The notes under the pieces: generated by a model
What the model was told of the DNA's origin: nothing
Databases searched by the model: none
What the model saw: only the letters and a program-made list of their open reading frames with translations
Translations under genes and position numbers: made by a program
Shown here: positions 1-7,840 of the stretch, in pieces
How the letters are laid out: every line of letters begins with the position of its first letter
How positions within the stretch are numbered: the stretch's first letter is position 1
NCBI GenBank assembly: GCA_902765035.1
Contig: CACWYF010000027.1
Span: 1-12,292, forward strand
DNA from: an uncultured Eubacteriales bacterium
GTDB lineage: Bacteria; Bacillota; Clostridia; Peptostreptococcales; Anaerovoracaceae
Reading direction: 5' to 3'
DNA length: 12,292 bases

Positions 1-633
1 AAAATTATTCATAAAAATGTATATTCTTCTAAGTTCATCATCCCAGGCCTTTAAGAGTTTTGACTCTTCGTCAGTCTCACTAATGATCATTTGTATATCA
101 TTTCCAAATAAATGTTCATAATCCTTCTGTATCAGCAGCTTTTCATCAACCCGCATCCTCTTTTGATAAATCCTGCTTTGCTTCGCGGCCCTTACTGCAA
201 GTACGCTGTCTGCTAAAGAATTCGAAACCATTCCTTCAAATCCAAAGAACAGGTTTGAAAAGAGCAATTTGTGAGATTCGCCTGGTTCAACCATGTCGCA
301 ATCAAATCCGCCTGTCATCATATATGACAAGTGCTCTGTAATGCTTCTGATGGTCAGACGAGTCCCGTATTCCATTTGCCATGTATAATAATCTGTTATG
401 AATTTGCAGACTCCATCCCTGTACTTTTGTATCAATCTACAGTTCCGCCAAACATGGCAGTACTCTTTCTTTTGACACTTTTCGCAACTAATCCATAGGC
501 TACTATCTGTAACTTTCTTGAGATACTGCTCGGCAAAACCAGTATTTTCAATAGACGCCATGTTAATAATGGCAATCCTGTATCCTGAAATATTCTTAAT
601 CTCCCCATCATTTGAGTCCATTGCACTGATCAT
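1..633 (-). CDS. Unrecognised protein with a four-cysteine cluster, partial (runs off left edge)
   Basis: An open frame of 211 codons runs without a stop from an ATG at 633 to the window edge, so the C-terminus is missing. The ATG overlaps the lon stop codon by four bases (ATGA, 630-633), which suggests translational coupling, although no good Shine-Dalgarno lies at the right distance. The protein has Cys at residues 50, 53, 59 and 65 (C-x2-C-x5-C-x5-C), a spacing compatible with a zinc or Fe-S site. Past it comes a mixed helical-looking region containing RLTIRSITEHLSYMMTGG and, near the edge, LRRIYIF. I see no signal peptide, membrane segment or P-loop. The pattern faintly resembles middle parts of some large P-loop NTPases from accessory regions, but I cannot name a family. 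Base composition is visibly more AT-rich than in lon, and the N-terminus may be an artefact of a recombination junction (see findings). The gene is likely real, because the frame stays open for 633 bases with protein-like composition. Function unknown. Confidence 0.6.
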   Translation of the reverse strand, partial: MISAMDSNDGEIKNISGYRIAIINMASIENTGFAEQYLKKVTDSSLWISCEKCQKKEYCHVWRNCRLIQKYRDGVCKFITDYYTWQMEYGTRLTIRSITEHLSYMMTGGFDCDMVEPGESHKLLFSNLFFGFEGMVSNSLADSVLAVRAAKQSRIYQKRMRVDEKLLIQKDYEHLFGNDIQMIISETDEESKLLKAWDDELRRIYIFMNNF

Positions 634-2624
634 GTCCATCTTGGCATGATCTCTATCTTCTCCTTCACCTCGTCAGCGACATCCTTGAGGTCGAACTCAT
701 TATCCTCAGGTATGAATGCCCGGGTTATCCCGGCCCTCTCAGCAGCCATCAGCTTTTCAGGCAGTCCGCCTATAGGTGTTACAGCACCGCGGAGTGCCAC
801 CTCGCCTGTCATCGCTATGTGTGTATCAACGGCGTGTCCCGTGACAAGAGATGCCAGCGCTGTTGTCAGAGCTATACCTGCTGACGGACCATCCTTAGGG
901 ACCGCTCCTTCAGGCACATGTATGTGAAGGTCATTCTCGCTGAACTTCTTCTCTGAATCAGGGAAAATCGCCTTGACGAGGCTGATCGCTATCCTTGCGG
1001 ATTCCTTCATGACATCGCCCAGCTGTCCTGTGATGATCAGTTCTCCCTTGCCTCTTGTGAACATCGTCTCGATGTACAGTATCTCGCCGCCGACAGGCGT
1101 CCAGGCAAGTCCTGTCACCACACCCGGTCTCGGCTGCGGCAGGATCTTGTCGTGATGTACTGGCCTTGTGTCCATCTCCTCGCGCACTTCATCAGGCGTA
1201 ACAATCTGCTTTACATCCGGATCGGTCGATACTTTGACCGCGTAGCTTCTGCAGATGTTATCTATTCTCTTCCTGAGACCTCTTACTCCCGCCTCCATTG
1301 TGTAATCCGAGATCAGAGTCTCAAGAGCTTCATCCGTTATCTCGAGCTGCTCCGGAAGTATTCCCATGTTCTCCATCGATTTCGGGACAAGATGCCTTCT
1401 GGCTATCGACAGCTTCTCTATAGGTGTATATCCGCTGAACTGTATCACTTCCATTCTGTTGAGAAGCGGTTCAGGGATGGTATCTGTCGTGTTCGCGGTG
1501 CATATGAACAGTACATCCGAGAGGTCGTACGGTACGTTCATGTAGTGATCCGTGAATGTGTTGTTCTGCTCAGGGTCGAGTACTTCAAGCAAAGCGCTCG
1601 CAGGGCTCCCGTTGTATGATGCCGACAGTTTGTCCACTTCGTCGAGGACCATTACCGGATTGGACACACCGCTCTTCTGGATTCCGTCCATTATCCTTCC
1701 CGGCATTGCGCCTATGTAAGTCCTTCTGTGTCCGCGGATATCCGACTCATCATGGACACCGCCGAGACTGACTCTGACATACTCACGGCCCAGGGCTCTC
1801 GCGATGCTTCTTCCGATACTTGTTTTGCCCGTGCCCGGAGCTCCAACGAATAGGAGTATGGACCCGGACTGCTGCTTTTTCAGATTCATAACAGCGATCT
1901 GCTGGATGATCCTGTCTTTGACCTTACTGAGTCCGTAGTGATCTTCATCGAGGATGGCTCTGGCGTCATCAAGATCGATGCCGACCATGTCTTCCTTCTT
2001 CCAGGAAAGGCTGGTGACAAAGTCTAGGTAGTCGTACAGAAGGCCTGATTCAGCACTCTGGCTGCCCTCCTGCTTGAGACGGTTGAGTACCTTCTCCGCC
2101 TCCTTGCGTGCAGTTTCATTCATCCCGGATTCAGCGATCTTCTGCTCGAACTTCTGGATGTCAGTCACATCCTCAGGATGCATCTCATTGAGCTCCTGCT
2201 GGAGGCGCTCTATCTGGCGCTTGATCGCAGACTCACGGAACATCTGCTGCTGCTCCTTCTGCTGGGAACTCATCGCTTCATTGGTGATACGGCCTACCTC
2301 GAGGAAATCGTACAGGATCTCCTCTATCATTTCAGCTCTCTTCTTCCTGCTGTCCTCTGCAAGAATCCCATATCGTCTTTCGTTATCTATCTCAAGCCAT
2401 GGCGACAGAGCGCAGGCTGCTCTCTCTACAGTATCTATCTGGTTCAGCCAGTACTCTATGGAATCAGCCCATTCAAAACCTGCGGCAAAATCTCTCATCT
2501 CCTGCTTGAGGTTTTTGAGTTTCTCTGCCTCGACATCCGCCTTCAGGTCCTCTATGTCGCTTCTTCTGGTTATCTGCAGGCTTATGGTGTGATTAGGATG
2601 TATCGTAACGCTTTCAACATCCAC
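630..2624 (-). CDS. lon: ATP-dependent protease Lon, N-terminal domain incomplete
   Basis: Main body of Lon, the cytosolic AAA+ serine protease that degrades misfolded and regulatory proteins. The 664-residue frame begins at a GTG (2624). It contains the central helical/coiled-coil region (about 30-200), Walker A GAPGTGKT (261-268), Walker B VMVLDEVDK (about 324-332), the sensor/lid region, and the protease domain with catalytic Ser581 in PKDGPSAG and Lys624 in GGLPEKLMA. Family members are usually about 770-810 residues. Here most of the N-terminal substrate-binding domain is absent. Its beginning is found just upstream in another frame (2614-2736), with about 45-50 codons missing between the two. 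The C-terminus (IEIMPRWT) ends about 12-17 residues earlier than expected. Arg of the conserved GGVRDE motif is His291. No good ribosome site sits at the GTG; expression could depend on re-initiation after the upstream fragment. It may be a pseudogene or a truncated but folded ATPase-protease. Identity is certain, activity is not. Confidence 0.9.
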   Translation of the reverse strand: MDVESVTIHPNHTISLQITRRSDIEDLKADVEAEKLKNLKQEMRDFAAGFEWADSIEYWLNQIDTVERAACALSPWLEIDNERRYGILAEDSRKKRAEMIEEILYDFLEVGRITNEAMSSQQKEQQQMFRESAIKRQIERLQQELNEMHPEDVTDIQKFEQKIAESGMNETARKEAEKVLNRLKQEGSQSAESGLLYDYLDFVTSLSWKKEDMVGIDLDDARAILDEDHYGLSKVKDRIIQQIAVMNLKKQQSGSILLFVGAPGTGKTSIGRSIARALGREYVRVSLGGVHDESDIRGHRRTYIGAMPGRIMDGIQKSGVSNPVMVLDEVDKLSASYNGSPASALLEVLDPEQNNTFTDHYMNVPYDLSDVLFICTANTTDTIPEPLLNRMEVIQFSGYTPIEKLSIARRHLVPKSMENMGILPEQLEITDEALETLISDYTMEAGVRGLRKRIDNICRSYAVKVSTDPDVKQIVTPDEVREEMDTRPVHHDKILPQPRPGVVTGLAWTPVGGEILYIETMFTRGKGELIITGQLGDVMKESARIAISLVKAIFPDSEKKFSENDLHIHVPEGAVPKDGPSAGIALTTALASLVTGHAVDTHIAMTGEVALRGAVTPIGGLPEKLMAAERAGITRAFIPEDNEFDLKDVADEVKEKIEIMPRWT

Positions 2625-2736
2625 TTTCGCCCGGGAGTATTATCCTTTCTCCCGCACTTCTCTGCACCTGATCAAGGCCCATGAAAACTCTCGCTTTAGG
2701 TGCGAGTATCACATTATATACAGGTATTACTATCAT
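2614..2736 (-). pseudogene. lon: Detached N-terminal fragment of Lon (40 codons)
   Basis: An ATG at 2736 opens a 40-codon frame beginning MIVIPVYNVILAPKA and ending at a TGA (2614-2616). The start matches the typical beginning of clostridial Lon proteins (pattern M-x-IPVYNxIL-P), and GERIIL near its end corresponds to the strand that precedes the VAKE-type segment in intact Lon. A GGGGGA motif about seven bases upstream is a usable ribosome site. After GERIIL the expected 45-50 residues are absent, and the homology resumes as RAKVDVESVTIHP in the +1 frame, where it leads into the 664-residue Lon body. The GTG of that body (2622-2624) lies inside this frame, eight bases from its stop, so re-initiation is possible. 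I read this as the 5' part of a lon gene with an internal out-of-frame deletion. Confidence 0.75.
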
Positions 2737-2784
2737 TCTGTTTTCCCCCGTTTGATTTGTGTATGCGTTTTTTACTTGTTTACG

Positions 2785-2814
2785 GTCTCAGTGAGCGCTT
2801 GCCTCAGATGAGAC
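2785..2814. promoter_or_regulatory. Imperfect palindrome upstream of lon
   Basis: GTCTCA (2785-2790) is the inverted repeat of TGAGAC (2809-2814). An inner pair, TGAG (2792-2795) and CTCA (2803-2806), encloses a seven-base loop. It lies about 50-80 bp before the lon ATG at 2736, after the dnaJ terminator. It has no following T-run on either strand, so it is not a standard terminator. It could be an operator or a leader hairpin for lon. I recognise no regulator and found no convincing -35/-10 pair for lon in 2737-2826. Confidence 0.3.
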
Positions 2815-2826
2815 TCAGACTGTACG

Positions 2827-2873
2827 AAAAAGCACACTGCACAAGACCGCTTTCGGTCCTTTCTGCAGTGCGC
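2827..2873 (-). terminator. Rho-independent terminator of the hrcA-grpE-dnaK-dnaJ operon
   Basis: On the minus strand, GCGCACTGCA (2873-2864) pairs with TGCAGTGTGC (2841-2832) over ten positions, one of them G-U. An upper stem of AAG plus ACCG with their complements follows, with a short AAAG loop and a one-base bulge. The stem is directly followed by TTTTT (2831-2827). It begins 63 bp past the dnaJ stop and separates the heat-shock operon from lon. Confidence 0.9.
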
Positions 2874-2906
2874 CATGTTTTCTGTAAGTTCAGCTTTCCG
2901 GAGCCT

Positions 2907-2922
2907 GCCGGAGACCTCCGGC
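2907..2922 (-). repeat. Small GC-rich hairpin just after dnaJ
   Basis: GCCGGA (2922-2917 on the minus strand) pairs with TCCGGC (2912-2907) around a four-base loop, 13 bp after the dnaJ stop. No T-run follows, so it is not a terminator by itself. Together with the larger terminator hairpin at 2827-2873 it may protect the 3' end of the mRNA. With the palindrome and terminator it accounts for the visible structure in the ~300 bp gap between dnaJ and the Lon body. Confidence 0.4.
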
Positions 2923-2935
2923 TCTCTCTGCTATA

Positions 2936-4081
2936 TTAGAATTTAAGCTTGCTGAATTTGTTCTTCTTAGGATATGCATCGTCTCCGAGCTTTCCCGCCA
3001 TCTCCTCGATAGCCTTCTTTTCCTTGCGTGAAAGCTTGGTAGGAACCTCTACTACCACCCTTACGTACAGATCGCCCTTACGTCCTGTTCTCACATCAGG
3101 CACGCCCTTGCCTTTAAGTCTGAAGGAGCTGCCTGTCTGTGTGCCCGGTGTGATGGTATAGCTGTATGTCTCGCCGAATCCCGGCACCTGTACCTTGGCT
3201 CCGAGCGCTGCCTGGTCGAATGTGATAGGCAGATCGAGATAGAGGTCGTTTCCTCTTCTCTTATATGTGCTGTGAGCCTTGACATTGACTACGATGTAGA
3301 GATCGCCGTCCGGTCCGCCGTTGATGCCCGGTTCGCCCTGTCCTCTGACAGTTACGATGCTGTCCGTATCTACGCCTGCAGGAATGTCCACATTGATCTT
3401 GACTGTCTTTCTGATCCTTCCGCTGCCGCCGCAGTCAGAGCATGGTGACTCAACTACCTGGCCTGTACCGCCGCACTTCGAACATGTGGTGACATTCTGG
3501 AATCTTCCGAAAGGAGTATTGCTGACCTGTGAGATCTGTCCTGTTCCTCCGCAGGCATCGCATGTTCTGCGTCCTGTTCCCGGACGGGCTCCGGATCCGC
3601 CACATGTCTTGCACTTGACATCCTTGCTGATCTCGATAGTCTTCTTGCATCCGAAGAGAGCGTCAGTGAAGTCGATCGTTACAGTCTTCTGAAGGTCACG
3701 GCCCTTCTGAGGACCGTTTCTCCTGGAGCTGCGTCTGCCTCCGCCGAATCCTCCGAACATGTCGAAGATATCGTCGAAGTTCATGCCGGCGCCGCCGAAT
3801 CCTCCGAAGCCACCGAAGTCTCCGAATCCGCCTGCACCGCCACCGTAGCTCGGGTCGACTCCTGCAAATCCGAATCTGTCATATTTGTCCTTTTTGTCGG
3901 GATCTGAGAGAACTTCGTAAGCCTCATTCAGCTCCTTGAATTTCTCCTCTGCGGCCTTATCACCGGGGTTCCTGTCAGGATGATACTTCATTGCAAGCTT
4001 TCTGTAAGCTTTCTTGATCTCATCCTCACTTGCGCTCTTCTGAACGCCCAGGACCTCGTAATAATCTCTCTTGTCTGCCAT
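2936..4081 (-). CDS. dnaJ: Chaperone protein DnaJ (Hsp40)
   Basis: Co-chaperone that delivers unfolded clients to DnaK and stimulates its ATPase. The 381-residue length is typical of a full type I DnaJ. The order is J domain (residues 1-70, with HPD in YHPDRNPGD), a Gly/Phe-rich linker (about 75-115, many GGFGG units), a zinc-binding domain with four CxxCxGxG repeats ([32 protein letters not shown]), and the C-terminal substrate-binding barrels. All eight cysteines are present. It is the last gene of the heat-shock operon, 75 bp after dnaK. A GC-rich hairpin lies in that gap, and only a modest ribosome site (AAAGGA, about 12 bases upstream of the ATG) precedes it, so its level may be lower than that of DnaK. 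A strong terminator follows. Confidence 0.97.
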   Translation of the reverse strand: MADKRDYYEVLGVQKSASEDEIKKAYRKLAMKYHPDRNPGDKAAEEKFKELNEAYEVLSDPDKKDKYDRFGFAGVDPSYGGGAGGFGDFGGFGGFGGAGMNFDDIFDMFGGFGGGRRSSRRNGPQKGRDLQKTVTIDFTDALFGCKKTIEISKDVKCKTCGGSGARPGTGRRTCDACGGTGQISQVSNTPFGRFQNVTTCSKCGGTGQVVESPCSDCGGSGRIRKTVKINVDIPAGVDTDSIVTVRGQGEPGINGGPDGDLYIVVNVKAHSTYKRRGNDLYLDLPITFDQAALGAKVQVPGFGETYSYTITPGTQTGSSFRLKGKGVPDVRTGRKGDLYVRVVVEVPTKLSRKEKKAIEEMAGKLGDDAYPKKNKFSKLKF

Positions 4082-4114
4082 TATCTTATGTTTCCTTTGT
4101 ATAGAATGTAGTCA

Positions 4115-4137
4115 GGGTGCGCCTATCCGGCGCACCC
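4115..4137 (-). promoter_or_regulatory. Perfect 9-bp GC-rich hairpin between dnaK and dnaJ
   Basis: GGGTGCGCC (4115-4123) is the exact inverted repeat of GGCGCACCC (4129-4137), with a five-base loop. It begins 19 bases after the dnaK stop and ends about 33 bases before the dnaJ start. On the minus strand it is followed by TGACTACATT, not by a T-run. A Rho-independent terminator is therefore unlikely. A partial attenuator, an RNase barrier protecting the dnaK mRNA, or a processing site are all possible. Confidence 0.75.
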
Positions 4138-4156
4138 GGGAACTATATCACATAGA

Positions 4157-6067
4157 CTAGTCTTCGTCTACAACTTCATAGTCTGCATCAACTGTTCCGT
4201 CGTTTGAAGGACCGTTGTTTGCTCCGCCGGCATTGCCGCCGAATCCGCCCATGTTAGGGTTGAAGCCTGCGCCGCCCATGTTGTTAGGGTCGAAGCCCTG
4301 AGCGCCTGCACCGGCCTGGCCTGCTGCTGCCTGAGCTTCCTGATAGATCCTTGTGGAGATCGGATAGAACGCATTTGTAAGTGCTTCCATCTTGGTCTTC
4401 ATGCCCTCGATGTCGTTTGCATCGATAGCGCTCTGAAGGTCATTCTTTGCAGCTTCTACAGTGGACTTCTCCTGCTCTGTTACCTTGTCGCCGAGATCCT
4501 TCAGCTGTCTCTCGATCTCGAAGATCATGCCTTCAGCCTGGTTCTTGGTCTCAACTGCTTCCTTCTGCTTCTTGTCTTCTTCTGCATACTGTTCTGCTTC
4601 CTTGATCTTGGCATTGATCTCATCCTCAGACAGCTTTGTGGAAGAAGTGATAGTGATCTTCTGCTCTTTGCCTGTTGCCATATCCTTGGCGCTTACGTTT
4701 ACGATACCGTTTGCATCGATATCGAATGTAACCTCGATCTGAGGGATTCCACGTGGAGCAGGTGCGATACCTGTGAGCTGGAATCTGCCGAGTGTGATGT
4801 TGCCGGCAGCCATTTCTCTTTCACCCTGCATTACATGGATGTCTACTGCAGTCTGGTTGTCAGCAGCAGTTGAGAAGATCTGGCTCTTCTTGGTAGGAAT
4901 TGTTGTATTTCTCTCGATCAGCTTTGTAGCTACTCCGCCGAGTGTCTCGATGGACAGTGAAAGCGGTGTTACGTCGAGAAGCAGGATGTCGTTTACTTCA
5001 CCTGTAAGTACTCCGGCCTGAATGCTTGCTCCGATAGCTACGCACTCATCAGGGTTGATGCCCTTGAACGGCTCCTTGCCTGTAACTCTCTTAACAGCTT
5101 CCTGAACTGCAGGGATTCTTGTGGAACCACCTACGAGGATGACCTTGGCGAGGTCAGCAGATGTAACGCCTGCATCTCTCATAGCCTTGTGCATAGGCTC
5201 GATAGTTCTCTCAACGAGGTCCTTGGTCAGCTGCTCAAATCTTGCTCTTGTAATGTCCATATCCATGTGGAGAGGACCTTCTGCAGATACTGTGATGAAC
5301 GGCAGGTTGACCTTGGTTGTCTGAGCGCTTGAGAGTTCCTTCTTAGCCTTCTCTGCAGCTTCCTTCAGTCTCTGGAGAGCCATCTTGTCAGCTCTCAGGT
5401 CGATTCCGTGCTCCTTCTGGAAGGAGTCTGCGAGGAAGTTCATCAGTGCGTTATCGAAGTCATCTCCGCCGAGGTGTGTGTCACCGTTGGTAGCGAGTAC
5501 TTCAAATACTCCGTCACCGAGCTCGAGTACGGATACATCGAATGTACCGCCGCCCAGGTCGTATACCAGGATCTTCTGGCTTCCGTTGTCCTTGTCAAGT
5601 CCGTATGCCAGGGAAGCAGCTGTAGGCTCGTTGATGATTCTCTTTACATCGAGTCCTGCGATCTTTCCTGCGTCCTTGGTTGCCTGCTTCTGAGCATCTG
5701 AGAAGTAAGCCGGTACAGTGATAACAGCCTCTGTTACCTTCTCTCCGAGATAAGCCTCTGCATCAGCCTTCAGCTTAGCGAGGATCATAGCGGAGATGTC
5801 CTGAGGTGTATAAGCCTTGCCGTCAATATCTACGGTATAAGCTTCACCCATGTGTCTCTTGATCGATGAGATCGTTCTGTCAGGGTTTGTGATAGCCTGT
5901 CTCTTGGCTGTCTCGCCTACAAGCCTTTCACCCTTATTTGTGAATGCAACTACAGAAGGAGTTGTTCTTGCGCCCTCTGCATTAGTGATAACTGTCGGCT
6001 CGCCGCCTTCGAGTACAGCGACGCAGCTGTTTGTTGTTCCGAGATCGATTCCGATTACCTTGCTCAT
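4157..6067 (-). CDS. dnaK: Molecular chaperone DnaK (Hsp70)
   Basis: ATP-driven cytosolic chaperone that binds exposed hydrophobic peptides, cycling with DnaJ and GrpE. At 636 residues it is full length. The nucleotide-binding domain starts with the phosphate loop [10 protein letters not shown] and continues with [12 protein letters not shown], the second phosphate loop [12 protein letters not shown] and the adenosine motif [11 protein letters not shown]. The hydrophobic linker [13 protein letters not shown] leads into the beta-sandwich peptide-binding domain and the helical lid. The tail is rich in Gly, Asn and Met and ends in [10 protein letters not shown], a usual bacterial ending. The start is fixed by AGGAGG (minus strand, within 6068-6085) a few bases before the ATG. 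It lies 36 bp after grpE and is cotranscribed from the CIRCE-controlled promoter. Nothing unusual is seen. Confidence 0.98.
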   Translation of the reverse strand: MSKVIGIDLGTTNSCVAVLEGGEPTVITNAEGARTTPSVVAFTNKGERLVGETAKRQAITNPDRTISSIKRHMGEAYTVDIDGKAYTPQDISAMILAKLKADAEAYLGEKVTEAVITVPAYFSDAQKQATKDAGKIAGLDVKRIINEPTAASLAYGLDKDNGSQKILVYDLGGGTFDVSVLELGDGVFEVLATNGDTHLGGDDFDNALMNFLADSFQKEHGIDLRADKMALQRLKEAAEKAKKELSSAQTTKVNLPFITVSAEGPLHMDMDITRARFEQLTKDLVERTIEPMHKAMRDAGVTSADLAKVILVGGSTRIPAVQEAVKRVTGKEPFKGINPDECVAIGASIQAGVLTGEVNDILLLDVTPLSLSIETLGGVATKLIERNTTIPTKKSQIFSTAADNQTAVDIHVMQGEREMAAGNITLGRFQLTGIAPAPRGIPQIEVTFDIDANGIVNVSAKDMATGKEQKITITSSTKLSEDEINAKIKEAEQYAEEDKKQKEAVETKNQAEGMIFEIERQLKDLGDKVTEQEKSTVEAAKNDLQSAIDANDIEGMKTKMEALTNAFYPISTRIYQEAQAAAGQAGAGAQGFDPNNMGGAGFNPNMGGFGGNAGGANNGPSNDGTVDADYEVVDED

Positions 6068-6103
6068 TTTATTTCCTCCTATTGTGAAAATAGATTTTTT
6101 AAC

Positions 6104-6718
6104 TTATTTACGTACTACAGCTACCATCGACGGTCTGATTACCTTGTCGTTCAGCTTGTAGCCTTTCTGAAGGACTTTGCTGATGTGATTGTCTTCATGC
6201 TCATCGCTGTCTTCAGTCATTACCGCGTTGTGGACGTTAGGATCGAACTCCTCGCCCAGTGCAGGGATCTCCTCAAGGCCCGCATGTTCAAGCGCTGTCT
6301 TGAGCTGAGTGAATATAAGCTCCATACCCTTGGCATAACCCTCGACGTCATCCGACTTCGTATCAAGAGCTCTTTCAAAATTATCGAGTACCGGCAGCAG
6401 CTCTCCGATGATTTTCTCATTGGCATAAGCGTGTATGTCCGATTTCTCCCTGGCAGCCCTTCTCTTGAAGTTCTGGAATTCAGCCATGAGTCTCATGTAG
6501 CGTTCAGACTCCTGTTCCTCAGCCTTCTTTTCTTCCTCTGCAGCCTTTTCTTCACCGGCCTCTGCTGTTTCTTCAGCTCCGTTTTCTTCAGCCGCTTCCC
6601 CTTCGCCTTCTGCCTTTTCTTCAGCAGCGGCTTCTTCAGCTTCAGGACTTTCAGTCTTCTGCTTTTCAGCTTCATCCGCATCTTCAATGTGGATGTGCTT
6701 TACATTGTCTTCAGCCAT
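6104..6718 (-). CDS. grpE: Nucleotide exchange factor GrpE
   Basis: Homodimeric factor that releases ADP from DnaK. The 204-residue protein has a long acidic, low-complexity N-terminus rich in Glu and Ala (about residues 10-70, disordered or coiled-coil-like). The conserved core follows from ERYMRLMAEFQNFKRRAARE, the dimer helix, through the family ending VLQKGYKLNDKVIRPSMVAVV. The ATG overlaps the hrcA stop by one base (TAATG at 6716-6720), a sign of translational coupling. An AAAGGA ribosome site lies inside the end of hrcA. The acidic tail is longer than in many GrpE proteins, but such tails vary freely in the family. Confidence 0.96.
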   Translation of the reverse strand: MAEDNVKHIHIEDADEAEKQKTESPEAEEAAAEEKAEGEGEAAEENGAEETAEAGEEKAAEEEKKAEEQESERYMRLMAEFQNFKRRAAREKSDIHAYANEKIIGELLPVLDNFERALDTKSDDVEGYAKGMELIFTQLKTALEHAGLEEIPALGEEFDPNVHNAVMTEDSDEHEDNHISKVLQKGYKLNDKVIRPSMVAVVRK

Positions 6719-7770
6719 TATTTATCGTTCCTTTCAGTTTTATCTTCACCGTCAGTAAGTCTGAAAGACTCGCTGAGGTTGTTGGTCAGGTATTCCATGA
6801 GTGACGTTACTTCGCCGTATTTCATTCTCGTAGGTCCGATGACTCCTATCTTTCCGACGAGCTTGCCGTCCACATGGTATGTTGCTGTTATCAGCGAGCA
6901 GTCCTTCATCATCGTGTTCTCGTCACCGATCGTGACTACGACACCGTCCGCACGCTGAAGTATCTTCTGTGTGAACCAGTCCTTCTGAGCGAACAGCTGC
7001 ATGAAGTCTCTGGCTCTGTCTATGCTCGAATACTCAGGCAGATTGAAGATATTGGTCATACCTTCCATATACAGGTTGACATTCAGCATATCCTCGAGCG
7101 TTCTGAGGAATCCCGGCATTACGCCTGCCTCGAGCGCATTCAGTGCTGCTATATCTGTTCCCACATCCTCTATGATGTGGCTCTTGAGAACATCATCAAG
7201 AGTCCTGCCCTTGTATGTTACTGTCATGTTCTTGCTCAGCAGGTCCAGTCTCTCCTGAGTGTACGGCACCTTGAGACGCAGTGTGGTATTGGTCACATTG
7301 CCGCTCTCTCCTACGATCATCAGGATGATCGTTCTCTCATCGACCGGCAGCAGTCTTATGAACGAGATAGTCTCTTCATTAGTAGCCGGCGTCAGAGCGA
7401 AGGATGTCAGATGGGTGATCTCTGAGAGGAGCTCAGCCGCATGCCTTATGGTAGCATCGAATTCATCTCTGCTTGCCGCAAGTCTCTCATTGATGAGTCT
7501 CTTGTCTCTGGCGCTGAGGTTCTTCTTCTTCATCAGGTTGTTGACGTACAGTCTGTAAGCCTTATCCGACGGGACTCTGCCTGCTGAAGTATGAGGGTGT
7601 GTCAGGTAACCCATTTCCTCAAGGTCTGACATCTCGTTACGTATGGTTGCAGGGCTGACGCCAAGGTCATATTTTTTTGCGATCGATCTCGAGCCTACCG
7701 GCTCAGCGTTCTCAACATAATCATTGATGATCGCCTGAAGTATCTGCAATTGTCTTTCGCTCAGATCCAT
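6718..7770 (-). CDS. hrcA: Heat-inducible transcription repressor HrcA
   Basis: Repressor of class I heat-shock genes; it binds CIRCE and is kept active by the GroE chaperonin in known Firmicutes. I choose the ATG at 7770 (MDLSERQLQILQAI, 350 residues), because AAGGAGG (7777-7783) stands six bases upstream and HrcA family members begin this way. An in-frame ATG at 7809 would run through the CIRCE element and adds 13 residues that do not look conserved. The N-terminal winged helix contains PVGSRSIAKKYDLGVSPATIRNEM, followed by the conserved EEMGYLTHPHTSAGRVPSDKAYR. The rest is the GAF-like dimerisation/inserted-domain region. First gene of its operon, therefore autoregulated. Confidence 0.97.
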   Translation of the reverse strand: MDLSERQLQILQAIINDYVENAEPVGSRSIAKKYDLGVSPATIRNEMSDLEEMGYLTHPHTSAGRVPSDKAYRLYVNNLMKKKNLSARDKRLINERLAASRDEFDATIRHAAELLSEITHLTSFALTPATNEETISFIRLLPVDERTIILMIVGESGNVTNTTLRLKVPYTQERLDLLSKNMTVTYKGRTLDDVLKSHIIEDVGTDIAALNALEAGVMPGFLRTLEDMLNVNLYMEGMTNIFNLPEYSSIDRARDFMQLFAQKDWFTQKILQRADGVVVTIGDENTMMKDCSLITATYHVDGKLVGKIGVIGPTRMKYGEVTSLMEYLTNNLSESFRLTDGEDKTERNDK

Positions 7771-7776
7771 GGCGTG

Positions 7777-7783
7777 CCTCCTT
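7777..7783 (-). promoter_or_regulatory. Ribosome binding site deciding the hrcA start
   Basis: AAGGAGG on the minus strand, with a six-base gap to the ATG at 7770. It is a near-perfect anti-16S match and excludes the longer reading from 7809 as the main product. Confidence 0.85.
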
Positions 7784-7802
7784 GTCTCTAATTTTTTGTT
7801 TG

Positions 7803-7829
7803 TTAGCACTCACCCAATCAGAGTGCTAA
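7803..7829 (-). promoter_or_regulatory. CIRCE operator for HrcA
   Basis: TTAGCACTC (7803-7811), nine-base spacer, GAGTGCTAA (7821-7829). Both arms match the published CIRCE consensus perfectly. It lies a few bases downstream of the predicted transcription start and about 33 bp before the hrcA ATG, the usual place for HrcA repression of the hrcA-grpE-dnaK-dnaJ operon. Confidence 0.98.
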
Positions 7830-7840
7830 TCACTGTGCAT

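Noticed and set aside
432..626. A 64-codon complete frame downstream of lon on the minus strand
   Set aside because: It overlaps the longer frame 1-633, which is open over 211 codons and has better protein-like composition with a regular cysteine cluster. I treat it as a shadow.
2614..2645. Programmed +1 frameshift making full-length Lon
   Set aside because: A shift could join the two frames but would not restore the ~45-50 missing residues of the N-terminal domain, and no known slippery signal is present.
2737..2826. CtsR operator upstream of lon
   Set aside because: Only single ATCAAA-like half sites are present; the tandem GGTCAAA heptad repeat is missing.
6080..6096. CTATT/AATAG inverted repeat next to the dnaK ribosome site as an RNA thermometer
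   Set aside because: Five weak A/T-rich pairs, leaving GGAGG outside the stem. Too little to support a thermosensor, and CIRCE already explains heat control.
6185..6958. Long plus-strand frame opposite grpE and hrcA (257 codons)
   Set aside because: It lies wholly antisense to two certain genes. Its Phe/Leu/Ser-rich middle is simply the reverse of the Glu/Ala-rich GrpE tail. No ribosome site or recognisable domain.
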